From positions 24,089,058 through 24,153,057 of the forward strand of contig OY970822.1 in assembly GCA_963853835.1 (NCBI GenBank): a DNA stretch of 64,000 nucleotides. The letters are read 5' to 3'. Shown here piece by piece: positions 34,638-46,919 of the stretch. The stretch's first letter is position 1, and every line of letters begins with the position of its first letter. The notes below the pieces were generated by a model. That model saw only the letters and a list, made by a program, of their open reading frames with translations, had not been told where the DNA came from and searched no databases. This DNA comes from Calendula officinalis (lineage: Eukaryota > Streptophyta > Magnoliopsida > Asterales > Asteraceae). A program made the translations under genes and the position numbers.

Positions 34638-35462
34638 AGGGATAATTTCATACATATCCTTGCAAACTTCTAATATTACGTATATATCTTTGCAAACTTC
34701 AAAATTACGTATATATCATTCCAAAACCTCAAAATTCTCAAATATATCCCTTTACTTAATTTATTAATATCTAATTTTTTAAAATTTATAAAAACATAAA
34801 TTCTAATATAAACTAATGGTAAAATACCCTATATACCCTTAAACCTTCTTTTAGTGTTTCGTGTATGTTCAGGGAAAATAACACATCGTCACATCTTGTT
34901 TGAGAAAGTTCGAAAGATGTTGCTAGTATATTATCACCTAATTGTGAATAGAAATCTATTTCTTTGATTATTTGATATCGTTAATAATGTGTTTTTCTAA
35001 TAAAAAAATACAGCAATTATATCATCTAACATCAATTAAGATGCATTAAGAAACAAGATCAGATCAACCAAAAGTATCATCAAATTCTCAATGGAACAAA
35101 ACATTGAAGTCTACATCTTAAAAATAAGAACACAGCCTAGATTCTTGATTAAACTTGATAAAACTCCAAAAGCATTTCAAAATCGCATTTCAAAATCCAA
35201 GCTTCGTAGTTCGTTTTGCGCCAGCTCATGCGAAGGATATATGTGACTAGGATTTATGTTTTAAGGGTACGTGTATTTTATCATTAATTTAGATTAAAAT
35301 TTATGTTTTTAAATTTTAAAAGCTTTAATTATTATTAAATTAGGTAAAAATATATATGTGAGGATTTTGAAGTTTTGGAAGGATATATATATAATATATG
35401 AAGTTTGCAAGGATATATACGTAATATTAGAAGTTTGCAAGGATATGAATGAAATTTTCCCT
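34638..35462. mobile_element. Foldback MITE with long inverted repeats (about 825 bp)
   Basis: The ends AGGGATAATTTCATACATATCC and AGGGAAAATTTCATTCATATCC (right end read on the other strand) continue into CTTGCAAACTTCTAATATTACG on both sides, giving TIRs over 100 bp. Inside the arms the TATATCYTTGCAAACTTC unit is itself repeated. TSD not certain (A-rich on both sides). Confidence 0.7.
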
Positions 35463-36146
35463 AAAACATAATACTAGTCAACATGCCAACCAAAATGCAA
35501 TCTAAATTGTCACTCCTACATCCAATGTATGCATGAATTGCAACGTTTTAAAAAACGTAAGATGCGTCGTAACGACATCAACCTTAAGACATATGAGCCA
35601 TGGCGAGTCAATATAATTTTCAAGGTATGACTTAAAGCGACAAGTTTGTATATAAATTATAATTATAATTATATACTACATACAATTATACAAACAAAGA
35701 TAGAAAACACCTAACTATAAACTTATAGTAGTAACATATTTCATCATCTTTTTTCTTTATTTTCGGCACATGTAACCGATTTTATAACTAAGCACTTATA
35801 TCTATTTGGATCATATGACTCTATATGTCTAATACGCCTAAAACACACAATTTATGACATGTAAATGTGAGACTATTACGGGGTATGGTCAAGCCTTAAA
35901 GTTTTTCTAAGTTATGACGAAGCCAACACAAGCATTTTAAAATTATGATTAAATGTAGGATTTGCTTTACTTTAGTGTAAAAATTCAACAAAAAAATCAT
36001 CTCAAAAGTGTAGCTGGAATATGTAGATGCGGTAAATACATTTCTATCGTTTATCTAACCAATTAATTGATTTATTAGACTTTAATATTATGAACACAAT
36101 TAATTGCTTTACTAGGTGCTGCCGGAGCGGCGGCAAAAGAACAAAC
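35463..36146. other. Intergenic, no feature recognised
   Basis: AT-rich sequence without a supported gene or repeat boundary. Confidence 0.35.
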
Positions 36147-36149
36147 TAA

Positions 36150-36586
36150 CAGTGTGTTCCAGACTTTTTAATGAAAGAAAAGAAGGTAAAAGAAATGAAG
36201 AGAAAAGAAGAGAAATTAAGAAGGAAATAATTTTCATTGTTGTGTTCCTGGGTCGGAAAGAAAAGAAAAAAAAAGAAAATTACTATTTTTTGTGTTCCTG
36301 AGTTGGAGAGAAAGGAAAAAAATAACATATTTATAATTTTATCCTTAGAATGTAATCAAATTAGGTAATGACAAGGTTAGTTTGGTAATTGCAATTATTT
36401 ATAATTTCTCTTCTCTCCAAATCTTTCAACTTTTGGGAGGAAGATTAGCAGAGAAAAAATGCACATAATTTCTTTCCTTTTCTTTTATAAAAATAACTCT
36501 GGAACATGATAACATTTTTATTTCTTTCATGTTCTCTTCTCTTTCTCTCTAAATTTCTCTCTAAATTAAAACTCTGTAACACAGTG
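36150..36586. mobile_element. Tourist-like MITE (PIF/Harbinger derived)
   Basis: The 437-bp element has inverted ends CAGTGTGTTCCAGACTTTTTAAT and CACTGTGTTACAGAGTTTTAAT, with TAA on both sides (36147-36149 and 36587-36589). A 3-bp TAA/TTA duplication is the mark of PIF/Harbinger-derived MITEs. The interior is purine-rich on one arm (GAAAGAAAAGAAGG) and the mirror on the other. Confidence 0.7.
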
Positions 36587-36589
36587 TAA

Positions 36590-38020
36590 GTGTTGTCGGG
36601 ATGGTGGTTTTGAGCAGCTTCAACAGTAGTTTCCGCGATTTCACTAGTCTTTTGGTTCCAAAAATCCATTTTTGCTGGTTTTATACCGATTCAAAATCCC
36701 ATTTGTAGTCTCAGAAGTGGGTTTGAGGAATGAGAAGTGTTACCGGAAGTGGGTGGCGTCGGGTGGGTTGCCAGTTATGATGACCAAAGAAGCAGGCTCG
36801 GCCCAAGGGGGCGACCTCGGCGACAGCCCAAATCAATAATTTCTTACGGGCAGCATAGTATTATCCCAACTATTATGTATGTTTGATTTGGCCCAAATAT
36901 TAACAACAACCCATTTAGTAAATTAAAAATAAAGTTTAGACGTCCACCGTTCTTCGAGAACATCAAAAGATTAATTCAAGAAATCGTGTTTTATAGTCAA
37001 CTTGATAACAATCACTTTAATGGCGAATTTGGATTTCTTTCAAATGCCAAAGTTAGATATTTGTCAGGCATAATTTCATTTCAGTAAGTTTCAATGATTT
37101 ATTATGTATTTTTATTTTTTGTTTTTACTGCAATATTTGAATTTTGCTTGTATTGATTCGATTGTTTTTTTGAGTATTGAAGTGATGCGATTGAGTTAGT
37201 TGAGTATTTGTGTTGTGTTTGTATTGATTTGATTTGATATTTTGAAATGATTAATTATTAATTTTGTACAGTATGCCATATATTTTAACGACTTGAGTAT
37301 GTTTAGGAGATAGTGATTGTTGATAATGAAATCGTTTGGAAATTAAGAGGATTGATGGATCAGATTCAACATACATTCATATATACGTAAATAACTACAC
37401 ATATGCATGCATAATTTGAAAATTCTGTCGTGATTATAAGATTTCCCTAACTTTTTTGTCTTCTATCATTAATTTTGGAATTCTGCACGTCTTCTGTAAG
37501 AAAAGTAATCTGTCTTGGTTAGTTATTTGTCATTATTTTCATCGCTTGCGATGAAAGTTCAAAGCTATTAATTACTCGAGGAGAAATTGTGCATTATGAT
37601 GATGTGTTGTAATGCTATAAGAGATTTGTAATGGGTCAACAAGACTAGCAACAGTGGCTTCTTTTCTTCTTTCCTCAATTTTCTTTAAAGAAACAAATGT
37701 TAATTAAGTGCATAAAAATAACTATATGCTAAGATATAATTGTCTATATTTTGGTATTACTCAATGTACGAATAAATAGCACCTCGTTCATTACCATATC
37801 TATGACAACAACAATAGTATAGAAAATTTTATTTGTTGTAAAAGAAAAAGGATCGATACATCGAAATATACAATTGGTCACGCTAAATATATAATTATAC
37901 ATTTTTTAAGTGTTTTGATCGATATACATGTCTAAGAAAATACAAAAAAAAAAGGAGTTCTTTGCCACAGAGAAAGCAAAATATAATCGACGATTCACTT
38001 ATCTAGAACTCCAAAGACCA
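36590..38020. other. Intergenic, upstream of EG45 paralog B
   Basis: No gene recognised. 36600-36830 is GC-richer than its surroundings but has no convincing open frame. The rest is AT-rich. Confidence 0.35.
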
Positions 38021-38135
38021 AAACTTTGACAAGCACACCACTTCTTTGACTTGGCAACTCGTTTGTATTTTGTTGAATACGTACAAGAAAATTGTTGCAC
38101 CATCTTATTAGGTTTAGTTTTTTCAGCTATAAAAG
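38021..38135 (+). promoter_or_regulatory. Promoter of EG45 paralog B with shared W-box block and TATA box
   Basis: TATAAAAG at 38128-38135 lies about 80 bp before the ATG. Upstream, CTTCTTTGACTTG (38041-38053) and TTGTTGAATAC (38070-38080) recur in the same order upstream of paralog C. TTTGAC contains the TTGAC core bound by WRKY factors; a further TTTGAC occurs near 38025. Confidence 0.65.
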
Positions 38136-38215
38136 GACAGCCTCTCGTGTTTCTCCTCACCAAATTACAACTTACAAATCACATTTAAGGTTTCCAAAAA
38201 AAGGTACATAAAAAA

Positions 38216-38812
38216 ATGGGTTTGATGACTAAAGCCGTTATCTTGATTGCCATGGTAGCATGTCTTACCTCAGCAGCTAACGCCATTGCTGGCCAAGCAA
38301 CTTTCTACACTCCTCCCTACGTTCGTAAGTATATATATACCGAAATAAAAATAACTTAATTTAATTCGTTCATATAAAAGTAGCTTCTTTTAAGTTTTTA
38401 ATTTATTGTGTCATGTTGTACGTAGCGTCGTCCTGTTTTGGGTTTGAAGACCGTGGCGTCATGATCCTAGCTGCAAACAGTGGTTTGTTTAATAACAGAG
38501 GTGCGTGTGGGCAAAGGTACCGTGTGACTTGCACGAGTGGAACCAATGCTGTTGCGCGACCCTGCACTGGTCAGAGCGTTGATGTTACAGTTGTGGATCT
38601 TTGCCCCGGGTGTAACGGAGATCAAGTTGATCTTTCGCAAGAGGCATTTTCTGTGATTGCTAATACTGATGCCGGAAGAATTAACATCGAATATAACCGG
38701 TAACTATATATACATAATCCAAATATCTAGTGTAAAAAATAATAATTAAAACGGCAATTTGTTTGTACTTTTGACTAACGTTTTATCTTGTTTTTTCAAT
38801 TCCAGGATCTAA
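38216..38812 (+). CDS. EG45-like domain protein / plant natriuretic peptide-like (paralog B)
   Basis: Secreted expansin-like beta-barrel protein of the apoplast. Exons: 38216-38324, 38426-38699 and a seven-base exon 38806-38812; GT-AG introns with consistent phase give 129 aa. Residues 1-23 form a signal peptide, with cleavage likely after ANA. The mature part has six cysteines (40, 64, 72, 83, 96, 99), the start GQATFYTPPYVPSSCFG, and VVDLCPGC with Asp94. The third exon adds only the second part of an Arg codon, one Ile and the stop. If intron 2 were retained the protein would still end in Arg after a CGG TAA, losing only the Ile. It shares MGLxTKAxILI and promoter words with paralog C, so the two derive from a duplication. 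A polyadenylation signal AATAAA lies near 38943. No defect seen. Confidence 0.92.
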
Positions 38813-39304
38813 ATCTAAGGAAATTTGGGCAAGGCGCCAATAATAAACTCTGCTTATGAGTTTTATTTATTAGAAATAAATGAGACTGAAGGGCATTGTA
38901 ATCATGTCTGTATATGTTTCATCGTAATGTATTTTTCTGTTGAATAAATAAATTGTTGCCTTTTTAATTAACAGATGTTTATATACTTTTTGTAAGAAAG
39001 ATATAATATTGCTTCCCTTATGTTTTCAGTTTCTTGTTTTTATTTTTTTTTTGGTTTTGTTAATTATGTCAATCAGTTTAAAGGTGATTCCTAGCTTGCT
39101 AATGGAACAACGAAATGTGGAATAAATATAAGTGCTTATTTAATTCGAATTTAGTTGAAGTAAAAGGTTCATTTGCCATTTTGGTATTAATAATTCAATA
39201 ATAGAAGGTGGGGATGGAGCGAGCTACGAGTATTTTTATTTATTTTTTGTTTTTGTTTTAAGTTTGATTAATTACGAAAATATTCAATTTACGTAGTTTG
39301 GTTA
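38813..39304. other. 3' flank of EG45 paralog B
   Basis: Contains the likely 3' UTR and poly(A) signal of paralog B, then AT-rich DNA up to the TSD of the MULE-like element. Confidence 0.4.
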
Positions 39305-39660
39305 TTAAAATGTGGGTTAATTGCAAAAATGGTCCGTATGATTTGGCCAAATTGCATGTTTGGTCTTTGTATTTCATTAAGTGCAGGTGCGATACCCATG
39401 GTATGCATTTTTGTGCACTCATGGTCCCTCCGCCCTAACCCTGTTAGTTTCCGTCCGTTAGTGGAGGCATGTGCCCCTCACATGAGGACAATTTAGTCAT
39501 TTTGCATCTAGTCCCACTATTATTCTTCTCCTTTCCTTCTTCCCCAAACTACAACTAAACCCATCTTTTTTATCCCCCAAATCTTCTTCTATGATGAACT
39601 GCAAAATAAAAATATATGATTTGGAATTAAACACAGTAAATCATAAACCTAGAAAACTAA

Positions 39661-39759
39661 GAACCCTAATTTATTATTCTCAAATTAAAGAACCCTAATT
39701 TATTATTCTCAAATAAAAGAACCCTAATTTATTATTCTCAAATTAAAGAACCCTAATTA
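39661..39759. repeat. 29-bp tandem repeat, about 3.4 copies
   Basis: Unit GAACCCTAATTTATTATTCT plus CAAATTAAA. Copies are nearly identical, so the expansion is young. Confidence 0.85.
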
Positions 39760-39874
39760 AATCATAAACTCAAAAATTCAAAGAACCCACATCAACGGGG
39801 AGGAGCTGTAGGAGAAATCCACATCACCACCAAGAAATTCAAAGAACTCAAATTGAAGCAGCATCTAATTAACC

Positions 39875-40084
39875 CTAATTAGTGGTGATCAGATGACGAG
39901 GAACTTGTGAAGATGAGCAAATTAAACTAAGGTCGTAGCCACTTAAATCAAGATGCTCCAACATATGAAGATTAGACAACCAGTGAAGATTCTTCACAGG
40001 ATAACTGCTTCCCCACAGCCCGTATTGGAGATCAAGAACACACAACATGGTCAGATTCCCAAGATGGTGAGGGATCTTCCCCAA
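39875..40084 (-). pseudogene. Captured fragment of an LRR receptor-like protein gene
   Basis: The minus-strand frame encodes GKIPHHLGNLTMLCVLDLQY, then VKNLHWLSNLHMLEHLDLSG and YDLS. This is the N-terminal leucine-rich repeat pattern of plant receptor-like proteins of the Cf/EIX type (cell-surface immune or developmental receptors). Only about 1.5 repeats are present, with no signal peptide, transmembrane segment or kinase, so it is a fragment. It lies inside the MULE-like element, which suggests capture. The rest of the frame (about 70 codons) ends without family homology. Confidence 0.65.
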
Positions 40085-40481
40085 ATTAAACTAAACCCTT
40101 CTTCTTCTTCATCTCCCATAAACCTCTAATTGCAAAAAGGTATGCCTCTAATTGTTTAGCTTCCACCACCGCCAGACTCGTCAACACCACCGCCGCCGTC
40201 GCGCGGCAGTCGGCAGACTTGTCGCCGCAGAACCTGTTTCTTCCCCAACTCCGGCGACGTCCTTCCCAAAATCGAAATCGATTCGTTTATGTACATGTCT
40301 TTCGGCGACCACCTTCCCCAACTTCGGCAGTCGGCGGACTTGTTGCTGCAGGCCCTATTGGAGAGATTGACATACTTTGTCGGCGACAACAATCTTGAAG
40401 AATCAAGAAGAAGAAGAGAGAGGAGGCTGTCGATGTTTTGAGTTTGGTAGTTGTGGGTGTTGTTTACCCTCCTACTGAACA

Positions 40482-40533
40482 AAAAAGAAAAAGAAAAAAG
40501 AAAAAAGAAAAAAGAAAAAAGAAAAAGAAAAAA
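40482..40533 (+). repeat. (GAAAAA)n simple repeat
   Basis: A/G-only run of about 50 bp made of AAAAAG and AAAAAAG units. Confidence 0.85.
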
Positions 40534-40603
40534 TGAAATCAGAAAACATCTTTATATATAATAAACAAAAAGATTTTATACATATGATGACTCATTGATG
40601 ACT

Positions 40604-42322
40604 TGTAACGACCCGAAATTTGTAAATAAATAAATTGTACAAAAATATGATAAATAAGGATAAATCGTTTAAAGAACGTAGGAATTGGTTTCGTGTCGTT
40701 TGGAGACCGTATGAGAAAGTTATGGGCGAAACCGGGTCGAGACAACAACCGAAAAATGCAGCCCTGCTGCATTGGAAAGTTAGCGCCGCTAACTTTGGAT
40801 CACGATCGGGGACTAGCTCCAGCGAGTTTGGCTTTTGGTCGCGAAGTAGTTCACGATGACTTAGCGATCGCGAATTATGGAAAACACGAAGTTAGCGACG
40901 CGAACTATTGTTCGCGCCGTGAACTTTGGTCGTGCAGCATTAAAGTCGGGTTTGAGCTCATTTAATGCAATAGTAAACCCTAGTTTTTCCTGTTGGCGAT
41001 TTTGGAGCTCAAGTGCAGGTTTTGGTTGATTTCTTCCCAAATCCTTGGTAGATTTCACTCCTAAGTGAAGATTTAAGGTATATCTTCACTCCTTGATCTT
41101 TGTAGCTTTAGATCTATGTATTTTGATGGTTGGGTTGAAACCCTAGCTTTTGGGGGTTATGGTTTATGGTGAATAATTGATGTATATACTTAATAGATGG
41201 TATATTAACAAAGGAAACAAGTGTATGATTATGATTTGTAAGAATCTTAAGGGTTGGTTAAACCTAGGGTTTGGTAAATCACCATAATTGGGGGAAAGTG
41301 TTAGTTGATGGTATCTAGTGGTAAATGGATACATTACTAGTAGATTGTGATGTTGAACATTGTATGATCATTGTATTAGGCTTTCGGTGACATCTTGGAA
41401 AGTCGGTGAAATTGTGAAGCAAGAGAATTGGTGTCAAGAATTCGGTTGGAGCATCGTATTGCTAAGGTGAGTACGTGTCGAAATTTACTGAGTACATAGC
41501 CTATGAAATACATTTTATTACTTGTGTTACGGTCTATTTGTTTAATTGTGTAGACTAGTAGTTAGTAGTTAGTTATACCAATAGTAGTATTGAACTAACT
41601 TGTTTGTTGATAGACGTGATAGCCGAGAGCTAGATTGACATAACCATTGAGTTATGATATGTTGAGATTGATATGATGATGCGGGTGACCCCCGGTCATG
41701 AGGTGTGGTGTGAGGGGCAGTTGGGTGGATTCCCATCGACTCCACCACGATAGTAGTCTTGCTAACTGGAGGTAGTCCGGTGAGTAAGGCAGGTATTGGT
41801 AGATTGGGCGAATCCCTCTTGCCGGTATCTTGAGGCTTATTAATGGCGATGGATTTCGGTTAATAAGTCAAGGTGGTTCTAGTTAGTTCGGGGGCAACCC
41901 GATAACTAGATATGCTTGCTAGGAAAGCAATGTATTAGAGTCACAATAGGGTGACTAGTTAGATGGATGATTATTTACATGTTTGTTTATATGCCATACG
42001 TTTATTATCATTATTGGGTCTAAACCCATGTAGCTCACGAGACGTTTTTGTCTCACGTACTCCTTGTTTTGTTTTGCTAAGTACTCAGGTTCGGGATCGA
42101 AGGTTTAGGTACGTATGGATAGAGATGCGGGGCCTAGAGTAGAAGAACATTAGATTGGATTTATGCTTAGCTTTGGTTTTGATATATTTTGTAACACCGA
42201 AACTTTAAACTCTGATTTCATACCAAAGGTTTTTGTAAATCCATATTTTGGAATAGTTCTTCTATTTATTAAAAATGAATTATTTTGGGCAAATGTTTTG
42301 TATTAAAATTTGAGGTGTTAAA
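40604..42322 (+). mobile_element. Solo LTR of a Ty3/gypsy-type element
   Basis: The 1.72-kb segment begins TGTAACGACCCGAAATTTG and ends TTGAGGTGTTAAA (the usual end would be TTACA). It is flanked by TGACT on both sides (40599-40603 and 42323-42327). The start motif is common in plant gypsy LTRs. It has no internal element sequence, and it sits inside the MULE-like element. Confidence 0.75.
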
Positions 42323-45300
42323 TGACTCATCAATGAAGTGTCAATAACCACCCTTATGTGTTGCCATGCTGGCATTTGTGTTGCAAGGCTATTTTAAAAT
42401 AGAAATGGAGTCCTAAATTTCGTCCACGTTTAACCTTCCTACATTCACGTTCCACTTTTGAAGCCGTTCTCCTAGACTCCAGCACAACTGATAAGCATGA
42501 TTCAGTTTCAAATACGCAGTTCTTTTTTCCAGTATATTTATTCTCAATTGGCGAGTTCGTTTTTTGATCTGTGATATTTTAGTCTGTTTTTTTTCAGTAT
42601 GTGTGTGAATCTATGTTTTTACTGAATCCTTATACTAACGATTATCATCTTTGTTATGTGTAGTGAATGTCTTGCACACTTCAATAGAAAAGGAGGGGAT
42701 TCAAGAATATGTATCTTTTTTAGATTGGTTGATGCCCAGTGAAATTGAGCTTGGAAATTGATTAGTTTTCTTCTCCAAAAAATTAAGCGATTAGTTCCCA
42801 ATTTAGGTTGGTATTTCAAAACAAATTTAATTGTCTGTATGTTTTCTTCTCAGGACTAATGCTTACATCGTAATGATTTTGGCCAGTGGGTATGTTTTCG
42901 TTGAATGGGTGATTATAGCTGTTAATTGGAAGTGTCAATTTTCATCTAATTCTTTTTTTATGGTATGATACTTCGGTGGTAATATAACGAAAAAGAAATG
43001 GAGAAATTCATATTATATGTTTTGGGGATTTATTCCTACAAAATCATGCCCACCTACCGTTTGATGTAAGTCCATAACTAAAATTACCATTCATACTATT
43101 ATTTATTTATTAGTTTTCTATTATTAATTAGTTTTTTTTTGCAATCAGTCAACTTTCATTTTTTGAGGTTTGTAAATAAATTACGTATTTCAGACAAATA
43201 TTAACTATAAAAGAATTGATGAAATTGGCAGTTCATGAGGCTTGCATATTTTGTTGGTTATGGTTATGCTATAGAAAGAAGTCCTGTTAACAGGTATGCA
43301 CCCATTTCTATTTAAAGTTTCATGTGTAATTCCTTTTTTTATTTTATTTAAAAATTAAAATTGATGAAAAATATGTTTTTTTTTCAGTGCTTCACTTAGC
43401 ATGCTACTTTGGCCTAAACCTGCAATCTGGCCTTCTCTTCCCTCTGATGCATCTTCATGTTACACCAAGAGTCAAGCATTTTGGTATTGATAGAAAGCTT
43501 CCCTCTTGAACCTAATTTTCTTCTTCGAGAAGCTAATCCCGAAGAGCTGCTATTTCTGTTGGAAATATGTCTGAATTATTTGATGGGTTAAATTTTTGTT
43601 AAGTACTTTTATTTTGAAGTGGATGACGTTACTGCACACTGGGTTTTTGTTACTGGTGAAATAGATTGATGGAAGATTGAGTTCTATGCGAATCTGTATG
43701 CCTTCGATTTTAATCTGAATACGTTGAAGCAGGTGAGTTTTGACTATTTTGTTTTTATTCATCTGTTAATTTATGTAAATATAAGTTGCAGGTGAGATTT
43801 CTAATGTTAATGTGATTTAATTAACCTGATGAGATGGCAAAATGGGCGGCTTGAATGAGAATTGGCATAAACTCTCTGCAAAGCTATAAATAAACTTCAT
43901 TATATGCTCTCTTTTTTCATTTCTCAATTTGAGAGTTTATGAAGGTAATATATTGTATTATGACCATTACCCATGATTCATTTTTATTGGCAAAATTAAT
44001 AACAAACACTACTAATTATTCAAACAGTATTTATAATTTTATTTTATATTTAGATTGACAATGTAGCCGAATGTGAATTCATTCCATCTACTTCATCATC
44101 TTTATATGGTTTGATTGATTTCGTCATCTCAATTTGAATTGAAATCTGACTTTCATTCGACTGACCAAAGAATTTATTCCACCAGTTCACCTTGACTCTT
44201 AATCATGTAAGTTGTATATTATTTGATACGATATGCATGATAGATCCGATATTTAACAGTGAGACATTTTTGTGATTTGATGTAAACAATTTTCAGAATG
44301 TTGCAGGACTTTTAGTCACCACTTTTTATTTTATTAACATATTTAGGTTAACATAATGGTTGATTTCTTTTGAGTACAAGCAGTTTCATGATTGAATACA
44401 AACAACTACAATAAGCAACTACAATGGTTTTATTTCATTTGAGTTTTTTTTAAATTGTAAGTTATTATAATGTTCTTAACTTGCTAATTATTCGTACTAT
44501 GTTTCGGCGAAGGTGCTACAATTCTTGGTAAGTAATTCAAATAGTTGGCGAACTATTATTTATTCAACTATTATTTATTAATTACAACTGAAACACAGAT
44601 TTGATGATTTTAAATTTAGTCATACACAATTTGAGGTATTTTGCGTTCATGGTATTGGGGAACTGCGATATTTCTAGACAAATATTACTAAAATATAACA
44701 TTTTCATTATGACATCATCTGAAATAGCAAGTTTGAAATTTTTGCAACCTTCTTTGATGTAATTTGTTTTATCTATTTTTTATTATTTTTGCAGCCTTTT
44801 AATCTAATCCGCCATCCAACGATTTTTGGTAGTGCAATCGATCTCTGTACTTCCTCAATTTCAGGTCATGTAAAAAATGATTTTCATTTACCCGTTTGAC
44901 TTTATTGTTGTTTTGTTGACCCTTTTAAACTTTTTTTATTTTGTTGACCCGTTTGTGTTTCATTGACCTGTTTACGGCTGCTTTGAAGCATCTAAGAACT
45001 CCAACAATTACCCATCTGGGGATGAACGGGTCTGATCGTATGAGCACCGATGAGGTCAATTTTTTTTATTTTTTTTCATTTTATGTAATTTTTGTGAATT
45101 TTAAATTCCATATGTTTTTCTAACTTGTGAAGCTACTTGTAAACATTTTGCCCATTTCATTCTTGGGCCTTCGGGTCATTGTAAAGCTTTTAATCCACTT
45201 AATGATTTACCATTTAGTTTCCTTACTTTTTTTAGTAACTTACATATAGTATGAAAAAATGCATTTGTGTTTCTCAACTTTTTGATAATATGGATAATAT

Positions 45301-45742
45301 TGTGACTTTACTTATTTGCATGAACTTTTTTGTTTTGAACCTCCTGGTGATTCAAATGTACATTTTTTTTCATTGAATAAAGTATTTTTAAGAAAGTAAA
45401 AGATTATAAAAATACACATCTGTATAAATTTTTTATAAGTCACCCGTGATTTATTACGGGTTATAGGCTAGTTTTTAATTATTTAATTATGTTTTATACG
45501 GAAAGTACCGAAATACCCTCATGTGAGGGCACATGCCTCCACTAACGGAGGGAAACTAACAACGTTAGGGTGGAGGGACCACGAGTGCACAAAAATGCAT
45601 ATCATGAGTACCGCGCCTGCACTTAATGAAACATAGGGACCAAAATGCAATTTGACCAAACCACAAGGACCATTCTTGCAGTTAACTCTTAAAATGTAGG
45701 ATAAATTGACGACATTGCCCTGATGTGAAATACACGTTAGCT

Positions 45743-45870
45743 GTTTTTTTTATTGTTTTTTTAATGACAACCTTATCTACTCATAATTCCACTTATGTCC
45801 ACTATGGGATTTGAACCCTCAACCTCAAGGTTGGGAGCAAACATCTTTACCACTAGGTTATTAGCCCTTT
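45743..45870 (-). mobile_element. tRNA-derived SINE
   Basis: On the minus strand: A-box AACCTAGTGGTAAAG, then about 30 bp later B-box GGTTCAAATCC (45807-45817), then CATAGTGGACATAAGTGG and a tail rich in A (45743-45762). This is the structure of a polymerase III-transcribed SINE. It lies about 50 bp outside the right end of the MULE-like element. Confidence 0.6.
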
Positions 45871-46044
45871 GATACGCGATAGCTGATTTAACAACCATAT
45901 TTGATGGCCATTGGACAGAGGGGCCGTCTTTTTAACTAACACTTGGTTTGTAATATTTTGTGGGACCACGGTTTGTAAACCTAACCTAACTAGATGCTTC
46001 CGTAACTTTAGATTAATACCTAATGACTTTTAAAAAAAATGGTT

Positions 46045-46785
46045 TCAAAAATGCGGTGTTACATCTAGCATGATCGCTGGCTCCCCTTGGTCACCTCGTG
46101 TGTATTGGCCTTTCCATGCCACTGGACAATTCCTCCAAGGCCAGTGCATGCAATCGATGCTGCCGAGCATACCCGGAAAACCATGCACCTCAGCATGACG
46201 TTGATGTAAGCGCTCGACGTCATGCGCGTTGGGTTTTCTTAAGTACTCAGCACCAAATAGATGGAATACACATTTGACAAAATTATCCAAACAATCATAC
46301 GATGTTTGTTGTCCCATGTGTAGATATTCATCAAACAAATCGGTTGAACAACCATAGGCCAATTGTCGTACAGCGGATGTACATTTTTGAAGAATATTAA
46401 AACCCGCTCTTCCGGTAGCATCGTCCCGTTGACGAAAATACAAAAAATGCGCAGGTAAAGGAGTCTCAGAGTAAGAAGTTATACGGTCACATATACGGAG
46501 GAACAACGAACGGGCCATACGAAAACGTCGCCTAAAATAATCCAGCGGGAACGTGGGATTTTCAGCAAAGTAGTCTGCATACAAACGCTCACCGGCACCT
46601 TCACGATCTCGTGGAACATACCTTCTCGGAGCTCTGGGGATCGGATTGATCTCTTCATCGTCCTCTGTATCAGATGAAAGATCATTCACAATGGCGACCA
46701 TTTCGGCATTGTAACAGTTGGCTATCGTCAAAATAACTTCCAAATCGGAATCATATTCGGTAGAGGAATCAGAAACATTAGACAT
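46045..46785 (-). pseudogene. PIF/Harbinger transposase (HARBI1-like nuclease), 3'-truncated
   Basis: The 246-aa frame starts MSNVSDSSTEYDSD. It has an acidic N-terminus, the block PRAPRRYVPRDREGAGERLY, YFAENPTFPLDYFRRRFRM, and the start of the DDE nuclease domain including GMLGSIDCMHWPWRNCP, whose Asp is the first catalytic residue. It stops after IMLDVTPHF, so the second and third catalytic residues are missing. Full-length plant homologs are roughly 400 residues or more. The product would cut at element ends, but this copy cannot. The promoter side faces a (TA)n tract at 46877. Confidence 0.88.
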
Positions 46786-46874
46786 TTTGTAAGTATGGTT
46801 GGGTGGGAGAAAAGAGAATTTTTTTTGTGAAAATTATAGAATGAGAGTGGGGTATTTATAGAGATTTAAAAGGG

Positions 46875-46876
<2 letters not shown>

Positions 46877-46915
<39 letters not shown>
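46877..46915. repeat. (TA)n tract 1
   Basis: Uninterrupted AT/TA dinucleotides, about 39 bp. It forms the left border of the element at 46916-51356. Confidence 0.95.

Positions 46916-46919
<4 letters not shown>

Larger units (their letters stand above)
39314..45688. mobile_element. MULE-like element (Pack-MULE candidate), 6.4 kb, 9-bp TSD
   Basis: Terminal inverted repeats of about 185 bp: 39314-39498, and 45506-45688 read on the other strand. They start GGGTTAATTGCAAAAATGGTCC and GAGTTAACTGCAAGAATGGTCC. The 9-bp TTAAAATGT flanks both ends (39305-39313 and 45689-45697), as expected for Mutator-like elements. No transposase was found. The interior holds a fragment of an LRR receptor-like gene, tandem repeats, and a later solo gypsy LTR (40604-42322). 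Between 42328 and 45505 no recognisable coding sequence was seen; short segments near 43390-43450 and 44960-45055 have exon-like composition but no identity. Confidence 0.75.
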
